A stretch of 64,000 nucleotides of DNA from an uncultured Collinsella sp. (lineage in GTDB: Bacteria > Actinomycetota > Coriobacteriia > Coriobacteriales > Coriobacteriaceae). Below, in pieces: positions 16,024-23,383 of this stretch. Below the pieces are notes generated by a model that worked only from the letters and a program-made list of their open reading frames with translations, did no database searches and had not been told where the DNA came from. A program made the translations under genes and the position numbers. Position 1 is the stretch's first letter, and every line of letters starts with the position of its first letter. Where the stretch lies: the NCBI GenBank assembly GCA_959018755.1, contig CAUEMA010000001.1, positions 185,153 through 249,152 of the forward strand, read 5' to 3'.

Positions 16024-16479
16024 ATGCCTACAAGGGAGGAAACGACCGCTGCGCAAGAGCCTATGGCCTTCTTCTCGCACGATTCCAACGCTTCGCAAGA
16101 CGTGAAGTGCCAACGTCTCATTCATCGCCGGGGATATGACGGCTACGGGCGCTGGTGGCGGCTCTGCGAATATCTGGCGGCTACCAAGGGGCACCGTATC
16201 GCTTTCGAGACGGAGGAAGACGCGCTTATTCTCGCGGGCGTTCTGGGTTTCGGACAGTCTGGCGCGTTCGATGAGTACATGGCGATTGAAGATTGCAAAT
16301 CCTTTGTCGAAGAGCTGTTGGATATAGGGCTTCTCGAACGCGACGAAGACGGCTTCTTGACGAACTTTCGCATGCTCAAAAACGCGCTTTATTTCGGTCG
16401 CCAACGTGCCAATGGGCGCAAGGGCGGAAGACCGCGCAAGAACTCACAGAACAACAATTCAGCAGGTCAGGAGGTGTAA
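16024..16479 (+). CDS. phage replication-type protein (Lin1244/Lin1753-like N-terminal domain)
   Basis: The 151-aa protein opens with FFSHDSNASQDVKCQRLIHRRGYDGYGRWWRLCEYLA in two blocks; the SHD...D.K...L...G..GYG..W.L pattern is typical of the DUF4373/Lin1244 domain found at the N-terminus of phage replication initiators, often linked to DnaD-like parts. Here the protein is short and ends in a basic GRKGGRPRKNS tail, so the DnaD part is missing or is supplied by the next gene. A strong ribosome site (AGGAGGTG) precedes the ATG. It is the best replication candidate in the prophage. Confidence 0.65.
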   Translation: MPTREETTAAQEPMAFFSHDSNASQDVKCQRLIHRRGYDGYGRWWRLCEYLAATKGHRIAFETEEDALILAGVLGFGQSGAFDEYMAIEDCKSFVEELLDIGLLERDEDGFLTNFRMLKNALYFGRQRANGRKGGRPRKNSQNNNSAGQEV

Positions 16480-16483
16480 AAGC

Positions 16484-16783
16484 ATGTTTGCCAAACCCAA
16501 GGCAAAACCAGTGGTTTTAGGTGTGCTAAACCCACTCGCAAATGGTCGCCTAACCATAAAACAAAACAAAACAAAACAAGATGAGGTGGGTTTTTGTTCC
16601 TCAAACAAAAACCAAAACCCACCGTACTTGCTTGTTAGTCAACCTTACAAGCAAGGTTCTTTCTCTTGCTTCTTCTCTTTGCGGTCTTGTTTTGTGCGGC
16701 TCATTCGAGCGCCAGCAAAACGGCTTTCCACAGGTTTTCAACAGAGTTTTCAACAATGGCATGAAATGGGGGTGACGGCATGA
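16484..16783 (+). CDS. phage hypothetical protein containing an AAAAC tandem repeat
   Basis: The 99-aa frame begins with ATG 5 nt after a near-perfect AGGAGGTG, and its stop overlaps the next start (ATGA), so it is likely translated. The product is basic, with KPKAKPVVLGVLNP at the start and Phe/Ser/Cys-rich middle; base composition is unlike its neighbours (A-rich). A run of four AAAAC units lies in codons 26-31. It may be the remnant of the C-terminal half of the replication protein upstream, or a control region translated by chance. No family recognised. Confidence 0.4.
   Translation: MFAKPKAKPVVLGVLNPLANGRLTIKQNKTKQDEVGFCSSNKNQNPPYLLVSQPYKQGSFSCFFSLRSCFVRLIRAPAKRLSTGFQQSFQQWHEMGVTA
16558..16577 (+). 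repeat. AAAAC pentanucleotide tandem repeat (4 units)
   Basis: Four perfect AAAAC copies inside the frame 16484-16783, followed downstream by more AAAAC-like stretches. Gain or loss of one 5-nt unit would shift the frame. Confidence 0.8.
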
Positions 16784-17172
16784 TTGCGACAACGACACGA
16801 GACGGCGCACGCGAGCTGTTCGCAAGCAAGCTTTCCTATGAGCAGATCACAACGAACGACATTCGAGCACTCGAAGGCTTCCTTGCAATCGAGTACGCGC
16901 AGCACGAGCGCAACGGCGAGCACATGGAAATGCACCCGTGCTACCGCAAGAAGCACCAGCCGCAAATCAACCTTGCAGATGGCGGTAGAGGAATCAAAAG
17001 CGCATTTCTGCGCGTTAGCGGCTTCTACTTCTCAGGCCGTGAAGCTATCTCGTTCAACGAAGACGGATTCATTGGCTTTGCGGGCTGGGCTGATGACACG
17101 AACGTTCAGCCATTTCTCAGAGCGTTTCACAAGTGGGTTTGCGAGTGGATGATTGGAGTTACCTACCGATGA
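16780..17172 (+). CDS. phage early protein, unknown (130 aa)
   Basis: Overlaps the previous stop by four bases. The sequence is soluble, with a helical start (DIRALEGFLAIEYAQHE), a His/Cys patch (HMEMHPCYRKKHQP) and a compact aromatic end (AISFNEDGFIGFAGWAD...FHKWVCEWM). It looks like a folded domain, but I cannot name it. It lies between the replication candidate and a DUF3310 protein. Confidence 0.6.
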   Translation: MIATTTRDGARELFASKLSYEQITTNDIRALEGFLAIEYAQHERNGEHMEMHPCYRKKHQPQINLADGGRGIKSAFLRVSGFYFSGREAISFNEDGFIGFAGWADDTNVQPFLRAFHKWVCEWMIGVTYR

Positions 17173-17450
17173 TTGAGACGAAGCACGCGAAGAGCCTTGG
17201 CGAGCTTTCGCGCGGTGATGCCGTGGAGCATCCCGACCACTACGCGGGCGACGGACAGATTGAGTGCATGGACGCTATGCGCTCGATGATGAGCGGCGAC
17301 CAGTACGCCTTGCCCGCCCAATCTGCCTACTGGTGGGGCTGCGCCTTCAAATACCTTTGGCGCTGGCGGCGCAAGAACGGCGTTCAGGACTTGCAGAAGT
17401 GCAAGCAGTGCATCGACTACCTGATTGCCGAGACGGAAGGCAAGAAGTGA
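17169..17450 (+). CDS. DUF3310 family protein (phage nucleotide-metabolism-type)
   Basis: The 93-aa product has the DUF3310 (SaV-like) pattern: VEHPDHYAGDGQIECMDAM, then YWWGCAFKYLWRWRRKNGVQDLQKCKQCIDYLI. The family is common in phage early regions and has been linked to nucleotide kinase or nucleotide metabolism functions, without a settled mechanism. I take the ATG at 17169, overlapping the upstream stop (ATGA). Its own stop overlaps the GTG of the next gene. Codon use matches the rest of the early operon. Confidence 0.8.
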   Translation: MIETKHAKSLGELSRGDAVEHPDHYAGDGQIECMDAMRSMMSGDQYALPAQSAYWWGCAFKYLWRWRRKNGVQDLQKCKQCIDYLIAETEGKK

Positions 17451-17593
17451 AGCGCTACCAGATCGTACTTTGCGCCATTGCCACCGCAGCGACCGTAGCC
17501 GCGTTCTGGTGCGTCTGCTACTGGGCTTATCAAGCTCTTCTGGCAATCGCGTTGTTCTTAGTGTTTCTCGCGCTTATAGCGCTCACGTTTTAG
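17447..17593 (+). CDS. phage 48-aa membrane protein
   Basis: Starts with GTG inside the previous stop (GTGA). Almost the whole product is hydrophobic: two helices (IVLCAIATAATVAAFWCVCY and ALLAIALFLVFLALIALTF). No family recognised. Next to another small membrane protein, it may be part of a pair acting at the host membrane. Confidence 0.55.
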   Translation: MKRYQIVLCAIATAATVAAFWCVCYWAYQALLAIALFLVFLALIALTF

Positions 17594-17603
17594 GAGGTTT
17601 CAC

Positions 17604-17801
17604 ATGCTGAAAGAAGATAGAGAGATCGAGCAGGGCGCTTACGGATGCGCCGCAATCGTCCTTTTTGCCGTTCTGGCGCTCGTTGTGAGCATCGCGGTTG
17701 GCGTGTTCTTCGGCGCTGGGTTCGGGCTTGTCGCCCTTGCGGTGTTCGTCGTGTTCTCGCTCATCTGCGTTATGCGCGCGTTCATGAAGGTTGGCAAGTA
17801 A
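17604..17801 (+). CDS. phage 65-aa membrane protein
   Basis: A strong ribosome site (TAGGAGGT) precedes the ATG. The protein has a charged N-terminus (MLKEDREIEQG) and two tightly packed hydrophobic helices separated by GAGFG, with a short basic end. Function unknown; the shape is that of a small phage membrane protein, possibly holin-like, but a typical phi-LC3-type holin already lies in the lysis set. Confidence 0.6.
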   Translation: MLKEDREIEQGAYGCAAIVLFAVLALVVSIAVGVFFGAGFGLVALAVFVVFSLICVMRAFMKVGK

Positions 17802-17802
17802 C

Positions 17803-18024
17803 ATGGGCGGCAAGTACGAGGTTCGCGGCGCGATGAGCGGGCTTTGCCCGTTCTGGGACGGCCAATTTACCAACTCTCTTGCTCATGCCCTGCTGCTGCT
17901 CATCCGATTTTCTCTGAAGTACCGAATCGTTGAGTTCAACATCAGGAAAGAGCCGTTGGATTGCGTGGACTGCCCCGACGATGACTGCCCTTCGCGGATT
18001 CGTGAAAACTGCGAGTGGTCATGA
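17803..18024 (+). CDS. phage small Cys-containing protein
   Basis: A 73-aa protein with Cys15 in GLCPFWDG and a C-terminal cluster (LDCVDCPDDDCPSRIRENC) with four Cys, likely to bind a metal. No named family. It overlaps the start of the tyrosine integrase, so the two are translationally linked. Confidence 0.55.
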   Translation: MGGKYEVRGAMSGLCPFWDGQFTNSLAHALLLLIRFSLKYRIVEFNIRKEPLDCVDCPDDDCPSRIRENCEWS

Positions 18025-19199
18025 TGGGCGTTAAGGTCAAGCGCGGCGCAGATGGCGTTTTCGAGTGCCGTTTGTACCTTGGTCGCAGCATCGACGGCAA
18101 GGCGATTCGCCCTTATAAGCGGTTTCCCAACGCGGCTACCGAAGAGGAAGCGCAAGCCCTCGCTGAGACGTGGGCGGCTTACGTGACGGCTGACGGAACG
18201 GTTAGAAGCGCCCGCTTGACCGATTTGCTCGAAGACTACGTGCAACTGCGCGAGCGCAACGGCGCAAGCCCGAACAGCATTAAGAGCTACCGGCTGTTTA
18301 TCCGCTACGTTGCGCGATACCTGAAGACCGCAAACGCGCGTGATCTTGGCGTTATGGACTTCAACCGCTTTGAGCAACGCTTGCTCATGGCCAAGGACGA
18401 AGGCGGGCAAGGTCTTTGCCGAAATAGCGTTATCAACGTCCACAACTTCTTGCGCGGCGCTTATAACCACTTCGTAGACGCTGGCATTTGCGACGCTAAC
18501 CCGCTGGTGTACGTCGCCAAACCATCGCCGGAGCGGCACGAAGCTTCGGCGCTCACCGAATGGGACTTCGAGGGCTTCAACGAGAAGCTAGAGGGCGCGC
18601 TTAGCAAGGAGATCAAGACGAAGGCCGATTACCGCGCCGCCGTCTACGCCTTCGCTTCGTGGCTGTCGCTCGTTACCGGCATGCGCGTTGGCGAGGTCTG
18701 CGCGGTGCAGCGCATCGACGTTAAGCGTGCTCTGTCTTACGTCCACGTCGGCGGCAACGTCATTGAGGGCAAGGGCAAGAAGCCTTATCGCCGAAACGTC
18801 ACCAAAGGCCGCAAGTGCCGCAACATCGCGCTTACGCAAGACGATATCGCGGTTATTGATGCCTTCACGAAGCTTCAGAGCGCCGTTCTGGGGCGTTTGG
18901 GCGCAGATTGCCCACTGGTTACGCTAGACGGCTCTTATATGCGCCCAACGACGATTTCACGGGCTTTCAGCCGCATACGCGACGCATGCGGACTGCCGCG
19001 AGAGATCACGTTTCACAGCTTGCGTCACACGCACGCTTCGTGGCTCATCGCCAACGGTTGCGACTTGAAGACGCTATCTGAGCGCATGGGGCACGCGGAC
19101 GAAGCAACGACGCTTCGAATCTACGGCCACCTGATGCCCGGACGCGACGCGGCGGCGGCTCAGCTCTTCAGCGAAGCGAAGCGCCGCGCGGCGGGTTAG
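18021..19199 (+). CDS. tyrosine recombinase (phage integrase family)
   Basis: The 392-aa protein has the full layout: an N-terminal arm-binding part (VKVKRGADGVFECRLYLG), a SAM-like core-binding domain (residues ~65-165) and a catalytic domain with Arg in TGMRVGEVC, HxxR in HSLRHTHASW, the second His in RMGHADEATT and the nucleophile Tyr in LRIYGHL. All catalytic residues are present, so it should be active. It sits inside the early operon, about 6.5 kb from attL, while a serine recombinase lies next to the att site. It could act as a second integration system, as a resolvase of concatemers, or be a relic of a recombined phage. ATG at 18021 or 18024 are both possible starts. Confidence 0.93.
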   Translation: MMGVKVKRGADGVFECRLYLGRSIDGKAIRPYKRFPNAATEEEAQALAETWAAYVTADGTVRSARLTDLLEDYVQLRERNGASPNSIKSYRLFIRYVARYLKTANARDLGVMDFNRFEQRLLMAKDEGGQGLCRNSVINVHNFLRGAYNHFVDAGICDANPLVYVAKPSPERHEASALTEWDFEGFNEKLEGALSKEIKTKADYRAAVYAFASWLSLVTGMRVGEVCAVQRIDVKRALSYVHVGGNVIEGKGKKPYRRNVTKGRKCRNIALTQDDIAVIDAFTKLQSAVLGRLGADCPLVTLDGSYMRPTTISRAFSRIRDACGLPREITFHSLRHTHASWLIANGCDLKTLSERMGHADEATTLRIYGHLMPGRDAAAAQLFSEAKRRAAG

Positions 19200-19352
19200 G
19201 AGGTGTGCCAAAGGTGAACCAAAACGCCGTTTTCGGGCATCGCGGCGACCGAGGACGAAACGCGAGATAAACCGCCGCTTTCGGTACGGGATAAAACCGC
19301 CCGTGCCAGATAAGAAGTAATTATCAGGCAATCGTGAGAAAGGAGGGTGCCA

Positions 19353-19604
19353 GTGGAGCCGCAAACGTTCGATTTCAAGCCCGAAACGCCGAAGCTGAGT
19401 AAGGAAATGCAAGCGACGTTGGCGAAGACCGAAGCCGCCCTAAAGCAGATGTGGGAACGCGAGAAGCGGGAAGCGCAAACGGTCTACGAGATCACGATTC
19501 CCGCCCAAACGCTGACCATCGTTGGCAAGGAGCACGCGGAGCACGTCTTGAAGTCACTGAAGGCGATTCGGGTTTCCGGCACCTACCGCGTCACGAAGAA
19601 ATGA
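19353..19604 (+). CDS. phage early protein, unknown (83 aa)
   Basis: GTG start 6 nt after AGGAGG; an in-frame GTG at 19347 lies inside that site. The protein has a helical first half (KEMQATLAKTEAALKQMWEREKREAQ) and a beta-rich second half (VYEITIPAQTLTIVGKEHAEHVLKSLKAIRVSGTYRVT). Not recognised. The 150 nt between the integrase and this gene hold only an 18-codon frame, which I do not call. Confidence 0.55.
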   Translation: MEPQTFDFKPETPKLSKEMQATLAKTEAALKQMWEREKREAQTVYEITIPAQTLTIVGKEHAEHVLKSLKAIRVSGTYRVTKK

Positions 19605-19610
19605 GGTGCG

Positions 19611-19787
19611 ATGAAGACCATTGAGCTTAACGACGATGACTGGGCACGGCTCAAACGCAAGCTCATGACGCAGAGCGTTGACGATGCCATGAAGGACTAC
19701 ACGCCGCCCGTCAAGCTTACGCACGGCAACGAATACATCACCTACGAAACAGGGGGTGAAGAAGACAATGAGCGGTCTAACGAATGA
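19611..19787 (+). CDS. phage early protein, 58 aa, unknown
   Basis: A short frame starting ATG 5 nt after GAGGTG. The product is acidic at both ends (MKTIELNDDDWARLKRKLMT ... GGEEDNERSNE), with a helix in the middle. Its 3' end overlaps the next gene by 20 nt in another frame. The tight packing supports it as a real gene; function unknown. Confidence 0.5.
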   Translation: MKTIELNDDDWARLKRKLMTQSVDDAMKDYTPPVKLTHGNEYITYETGGEEDNERSNE

Positions 19788-19947
19788 GCAATGGAAACGT
19801 ATCTTCAACGGTGTTGCTGACAGGGCACCAGAAATCTTCAAAGACTGCGATTTGCAGTTCTCAATTTCCGTCCGCAACGAGGACGGAACCGAAGAAACGA
19901 TTTACGAACACGAAGGGAAGAAAGATGATTCCGACATTGACAACTGA
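19768..19947 (+). CDS. phage early protein, 59 aa, unknown
   Basis: ATG at 19768 follows GGGGGTGAAG. The product (MSGLTNEQWKRIFNGVADRAPEIFKD, then a strand-like FSISVRNEDGTEETIYE) is small and acidic. It overlaps both the previous and next genes. No family is recognised. Confidence 0.5.
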   Translation: MSGLTNEQWKRIFNGVADRAPEIFKDCDLQFSISVRNEDGTEETIYEHEGKKDDSDIDN

Positions 19948-20245
19948 GCAACGCAGAGAAAACCTTGAAAAGGCCAAGGCGGCACGGCAGCGCCGCGCCG
20001 CGATCTTGAAGGGCGTTGCCGACGGCTCCTATACCGTCCCCGACGTGCTCAACATGGCTTTCACCGATGATGCGGTGTCGCGAATGAAGGTGTTCACTCT
20101 CATCAAGGCCGCACCGGGCTACGGATTCGCCCGCACGCAGCAGACCATGCGTAAGCTGCACATTTCCGAATCGCTCCGCCTTCGCGGCCTTGGTGCGAAC
20201 CAGCGCGCGGCGCTTGTCGAGCTGTTCGGGGGTGGTTCTCGATGA
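19925..20245 (+). CDS. mIHF-like DNA-binding protein (actinobacterial integration host factor type)
   Basis: The 106-aa protein carries the mIHF core: ILKGVADGSYTVPDVLN, then IKAAPGYGFARTQQTMRKLH and ISESLRLRGLGANQRAALVELF. The GxG ... RxRGLGxNQR pattern is that of actinobacterial IHF, a one-helix-hairpin protein that bends DNA and supports phage L5-type integration. A phage copy may help either recombinase or act in replication or chromatin-like control. It overlaps the next gene by four bases (ATGA). I am confident of the family from the motif; the partner is inferred. Confidence 0.8.
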   Translation: MIPTLTTEQRRENLEKAKAARQRRAAILKGVADGSYTVPDVLNMAFTDDAVSRMKVFTLIKAAPGYGFARTQQTMRKLHISESLRLRGLGANQRAALVELFGGGSR

Positions 20246-20646
20246 TTCAGAAGTTTGTTGACGCATGGATGAAGAACCGCGATCTCATCCAAAGCTGGCT
20301 TGAACCGATATGCCTTGGTTGCGATTACTCGGATATCGTCAAGGCGACTGTCAAGGCAATTGCGCTTGAAGCGACGGGCGACTATGGCGACCCTAAGCCT
20401 GACTTCGATAACATCCACGAAATCAACGATGGAGACTATCAGGGGACGCTTGTTTACGTCATTCCCGAAACTGGATATCAGCCTAGCGAATACTGGTACG
20501 TTCGCGTTTCGTATGGCTCGTGCTGCTGCTGCGACACTCTGCAAGGTGAGCAGATGGGAAGCAAAGAAGACTGCATCAAGGGTGTTATGACGCTCAGCCT
20601 TCATATCGTGCAGCAAATGCGCAAGATGGGCGGCGATGAGGTATGA
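20242..20646 (+). CDS. phage early protein, unknown (134 aa)
   Basis: Overlaps mIHF and ssb by four bases each (ATGA at both ends). The sequence starts with a helical segment and has a striking CCCC cluster (VSYGSCCCCDTLQGEQM) after an aromatic strand (QPSEYWYVRVSYG). The end is helical (LSLHIVQQMRKM). This run of four Cys may bind metal. I do not recognise a family. Confidence 0.55.
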   Translation: MIQKFVDAWMKNRDLIQSWLEPICLGCDYSDIVKATVKAIALEATGDYGDPKPDFDNIHEINDGDYQGTLVYVIPETGYQPSEYWYVRVSYGSCCCCDTLQGEQMGSKEDCIKGVMTLSLHIVQQMRKMGGDEV

Positions 20647-21098
20647 GCCTAAACAAGATCACGCTTTCGGGCAATCTCGGCGCAGATGCCGAGCTGCGCT
20701 ATACGAAGAGCGAAAACCCTGTCGTTTCGTTCTCTCTTGCTGTCAACGAGCGCACGCCGAACGGCGACGGGACATGGGGCGAATACACCAACTGGCCTGA
20801 TTGCGTCATGTTCGGAAAGCGCGCCGAAGCGCTCGCGCCGTGGCTTCGCAAGGGCACCAAGATTTCGCTTATCGGTCGCATTCACACGCGCAGCTATCAG
20901 AATGACGGCCAGAGCATCAAGCGCTGGGAAGTTCGCGTTGATGACGTGGAACTGATGCAGTACAAGCGCGATGCGCAATCGCCAGCACCGGCTAACGCAG
21001 CCGCGCCCGGTCTTGCGATGGCTACCGGCGACCCGTCGCCCGTTGCACCAGCGCAACCGGCAGCGCCCGACATTTACGACGATGACATACCGTTTTAG
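20643..21098 (+). CDS. ssb: single-stranded DNA-binding protein
   Basis: It coats single-stranded DNA during phage replication and recombination. The 151-aa protein has an N-terminal OB-fold (ITLSGNLGADAELRYTKSENP, then VSFSLAVNERTPNGD and TKISLIGRIHTRSYQNDG), a Pro/Ala-rich linker and an acidic tip (DIYDDDIPF) for partner proteins. Its length is a little shorter than chromosomal SSB. It follows the unknown gene by overlap and is followed by small genes and a dUTPase, forming a DNA metabolism block. Confidence 0.95.
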   Translation: MSLNKITLSGNLGADAELRYTKSENPVVSFSLAVNERTPNGDGTWGEYTNWPDCVMFGKRAEALAPWLRKGTKISLIGRIHTRSYQNDGQSIKRWEVRVDDVELMQYKRDAQSPAPANAAAPGLAMATGDPSPVAPAQPAAPDIYDDDIPF

Positions 21099-21109
21099 GA
21101 GGTTTACCG

Positions 21110-21391
21110 ATGTTCGATTTCTTGAAGAGGAAGGCGAAGCCGAGTGCGGCGGCTACCGATGAGAGCAAGCCGCTATGGGTGGAGCTGTTCGACACTCAGC
21201 CCGTCGATTCCGCAGGTTCGCTTATCGCTCTCGATGACCTCGTTTCCTATCGCGGCACGCTGCTTCAGGTCGTGGCGATGAGCCACAAGCAGAAAGTTGT
21301 GTTGCGCACGCCCGGAAAGAAAAAGGGCGGTTTCTGGGTTGCCGCTTGTAACTGCACGCTCGTTAAGCGCCACGCGCGGAAGGAGAACTAA
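21110..21391 (+). CDS. phage hypothetical protein (93 aa)
   Basis: ATG preceded by TAGGAGGT. The product begins with a basic stretch (MFDFLKRKAKPSAAATDESK) and continues as a small beta-rich domain (DDLVSYRGTLLQVVAMSHKQKVVLR, FWVAACNCTLVKRHARKEN). The fold may resemble a small SH3-like barrel, but no family is named. It sits between ssb and dut. Confidence 0.55.
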   Translation: MFDFLKRKAKPSAAATDESKPLWVELFDTQPVDSAGSLIALDDLVSYRGTLLQVVAMSHKQKVVLRTPGKKKGGFWVAACNCTLVKRHARKEN

Positions 21392-21392
21392 C

Positions 21393-21833
21393 ATGATCGG
21401 TCGCAAGATGCGGGCTAAGAAGGTCGCCGAGGGTATCGACATGCCGACATATGCCCATGATGGCGACGCTGGGCTTGACCTTCGAATCACCGAGACTGTC
21501 ACGCTCGAACCGATGCAGAAGTGCGTTGTCGGCTGCGGTCTTGCCGTCGAGATTCCTAGCGGCTGCGTGGGGCTGGTGTTCCCGCGCAGCGGCCTTGCCG
21601 CAAAGCAGGGCATCACGCTTTCGAACAGCGTTGGCGTTATCGACAGCGGATATCGCGGCGAGGTCTGCGCGGCTCTCATCAATCAGAGCTACGAGACGGT
21701 TACGCTCGAAGCGGGAACGCGCGTCTGCCAGCTTGTCGTGATGCCTTACGTGCCGTGCGAGCTTGTGCCGGTCGATGAGCTGAGCGACACCGAGCGCGGC
21801 GCGAGCGGCTTCGGCAGCACTGGCGTTGAGTAG
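21393..21833 (+). CDS. dut: dUTP diphosphatase (dUTPase)
   Basis: Converts dUTP to dUMP and pyrophosphate, keeping uracil out of phage DNA. The 146-aa trimeric-type protein shows the conserved motifs in order: HDGDAGLDLR, FPRSGLAAKQGI, NSVGVIDSGYRGE, GTRVCQLVVMP and the C-terminal RGASGFGSTG, which closes over the active site. Motif 4 is slightly unusual (VCQLVV rather than IAQLVI). The start ATG is 7 nt after AAGGAG. Together with ssb it supports phage DNA synthesis. Phage dUTPases may also have signalling roles, but nothing here shows that. Confidence 0.95.
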   Translation: MIGRKMRAKKVAEGIDMPTYAHDGDAGLDLRITETVTLEPMQKCVVGCGLAVEIPSGCVGLVFPRSGLAAKQGITLSNSVGVIDSGYRGEVCAALINQSYETVTLEAGTRVCQLVVMPYVPCELVPVDELSDTERGASGFGSTGVE

Positions 21834-21842
21834 GTGGTTGGA

Positions 21843-22244
21843 ATGCTGGCAATCATCGGTGGAAGGCAGACGGGCAAGACTACGTGCCTTATCGCAATGT
21901 CGAACGAGACTGGCTATCCAATCCTGACCGCAACGCGCGGAATGGCCGAGAACATCGAGCTTATGGCGCGTAGGATGAACGTTCAGATTCCACCCGTCCT
22001 GTCGTTATCGGGCATGCCGCTAAAAGGCTCGCTCATGCGTTGTGAACGTGTGCTTGTCGATGAGCTGGGGCTTGTGGTTGAGTATCTTATCGGCGCTGAG
22101 GTTGTGTCTGCCTCTATTGACGGTGTGGCGCTGGTAAAGGCTCAGCCGCCGAGCACAGACCTTGCGAAGCTCGGGCTATGGGAAGCCTTCAAGCTTTGGC
22201 GCGAAGAGCGCAAGCGTGCGCGATCTGGCGGTGACGGCATGTGA
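21843..22244 (+). CDS. phage P-loop protein, unknown
   Basis: The 133-aa product starts MLAIIGGRQTGKTTCLIAMS, with a Walker A (GGRQTGKT) that fits NTP binding, and a Walker-B-like segment (CERVLVDELGLVVEYL). There is no further helicase motif, so it is a small single-domain NTPase. I start it at ATG 21843, since AGGTGG lies just upstream; a GTG at 21834 is also in frame. It overlaps the next gene. It may act in packaging, replication or late control. Confidence 0.65.
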   Translation: MLAIIGGRQTGKTTCLIAMSNETGYPILTATRGMAENIELMARRMNVQIPPVLSLSGMPLKGSLMRCERVLVDELGLVVEYLIGAEVVSASIDGVALVKAQPPSTDLAKLGLWEAFKLWREERKRARSGGDGM

Positions 22245-22690
22245 GGGCAAAGGAGTATTTCGAGGGCATCCGCGCCGAGGTGGTGAAGACCGACAAGGCG
22301 CGGGAAATGCTCGAACGCATGAAGGCGCGCGAGGGGGCGAAGGCTCAGAGCTACCAGACGGGCGGCGGTGGCGGAGACGTTACCGACCCGATGGAATCCG
22401 TATCTCAGCGCATTGACTTTGAGGGCAAGCTTAGGCAGCGCATCGCCGATGCCGAGGGCACGCTAGACGAAGCGTGCGAAGTGCTCTACGGTGCGGACGG
22501 GCGCGGCGGCTTGGCTAAGCTGAAGGGCGCGCACTACGCCGACGCAATCTGCATGTACTACTGTCAAGCCGAGACATGGGGCGAGATTGCAGAGATCATG
22601 CAGTGTTCGCAGAAGTGGTGCCGCAAGCTCTGCGAAGTTGGGTTTGAGTTCATCGACCGTGTAGGTTGGGCGCACATCAAGAACGCCTGA
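22241..22690 (+). CDS. phage sigma-region-4-like HTH protein, probable late regulator
   Basis: 149-aa protein from a GTG overlapping the upstream stop. The C-terminal part (DAICMYYCQAETWGEIAEIMQ, then CSQKWCRKLCEVGFEFID) looks like a helix-turn-helix of the sigma-70 region 4 or ArpU/RinA type. These small proteins often close the early operon and switch on late genes. It is in fact the last gene before a terminator, the tRNA and the packaging region. The family call rests on position and helix pattern rather than strong motifs. Confidence 0.6.
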   Translation: MRAKEYFEGIRAEVVKTDKAREMLERMKAREGAKAQSYQTGGGGGDVTDPMESVSQRIDFEGKLRQRIADAEGTLDEACEVLYGADGRGGLAKLKGAHYADAICMYYCQAETWGEIAEIMQCSQKWCRKLCEVGFEFIDRVGWAHIKNA

Positions 22691-22752
22691 AAATTGGGTG
22701 TTCCCTTCAGTTCCCTACTTATGCTAAAGTTCGGTACGGTGGATTAGGTAGT

Positions 22753-22785
22753 AAGGCCACGGGCAATTGCGCTCGTGGCCTTTTT
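22753..22785 (+). terminator. terminator of the early operon
   Basis: AAGGCCACG and CGTGGCCTT form a 9-bp stem around a 12-nt loop and are followed by TTTTT. It separates the early operon from the tRNA and packaging genes. Confidence 0.8.
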
Positions 22786-22789
22786 GTTT

Positions 22790-22877
22790 GGAGCGTTGGC
22801 AGAGTGGCTTATTGCGCACGGTTGCTAACCGTGTGGCGCGCTGTCGCCCGTAGGTTCGAATCCTACACGCTCCGCCA
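22790..22877 (+). tRNA. tRNA-Ser (anticodon GCT), phage-encoded
   Basis: GGAGCGT pairs with ACGCTCC in the acceptor stem; discriminator G and an encoded CCA follow. The anticodon stem-loop ACGGTTGCTAACCGT gives GCT, reading AGC/AGT serine codons. A long variable arm (GTGGCGCGCTGTCGCCC region) and the T-arm GTAGGTTCGAATCCTAC are typical of tRNA-Ser. It lies alone between the early terminator and the HNH gene inside the prophage. Confidence 0.93.
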
Positions 22878-22895
22878 TATCTCAGGGGGTGCGCC

Positions 22896-23213
22896 ATGGC
22901 TAAGGACTTCTCGCGCTCCTTCTACGCATCCGCCGACTGGGAACACGCCAGAGACGCGGCATTGACGCGTGACGCTCACCTATGCCAGCACTGCTTGCAG
23001 CAAGGAGAGATCACGCCCGCTGTCATGGTGCATCACATCATCGAGCTAACGCCAGCGAACATCAGCAACCCAAGCATTGCGACCGACCCAAGCAATCTTG
23101 TTAGCCTATGCGACAGATGCCATAAGAAGGTGCATGGCTGGATAAGGCAGGGTTCGACACGGCAAGGGCTGGCCTTCGATAGCGACGGCAATTTGATATC
23201 GCTTGGCGATTGA
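22896..23213 (+). CDS. HNH endonuclease (packaging-associated)
   Basis: 105-aa protein with a zinc-binding HNH nuclease: CQHCLQQG, VHHIIELTP, NPSNLVSLCDRCHKKVHG. Small HNH genes placed just before terminase small subunit genes are typical of HK97-like cos phages, where they nick DNA with the terminase and are needed for packaging. The start follows AGGGGGTG. It is the first gene of the late region, 14 nt after the tRNA. Confidence 0.92.
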   Translation: MAKDFSRSFYASADWEHARDAALTRDAHLCQHCLQQGEITPAVMVHHIIELTPANISNPSIATDPSNLVSLCDRCHKKVHGWIRQGSTRQGLAFDSDGNLISLGD

Positions 23214-23383
23214 TTCAGAAACGCAACACAACACAGAGCGACCGCGAGAAAGCGGACGCAAAACCGCAGGTAAACCCGCGATACAATCCCCCCGGTCTGC
23301 AAAACACAGGTGGTGCCTAGGGCACCAACGCCGGGAGGTAATTTCTTGCGCGTGACGGATTTTCAAAAGGGGGTGGTCTTGCG
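23214..23383. other. non-coding gap before terminase, possible cos region
   Basis: 170 nt between HNH and small terminase genes. It holds a palindrome TGGTGCCTAGGGCACCA (23311-23327) and GC-rich direct motifs. In related phages the cos site lies here; I cannot define cohesive ends from sequence alone. Confidence 0.3.

Noticed and set aside
19214..19270. 18-codon frame after the tyrosine integrase
   Set aside because: Too short, with no conserved feature or clear role.
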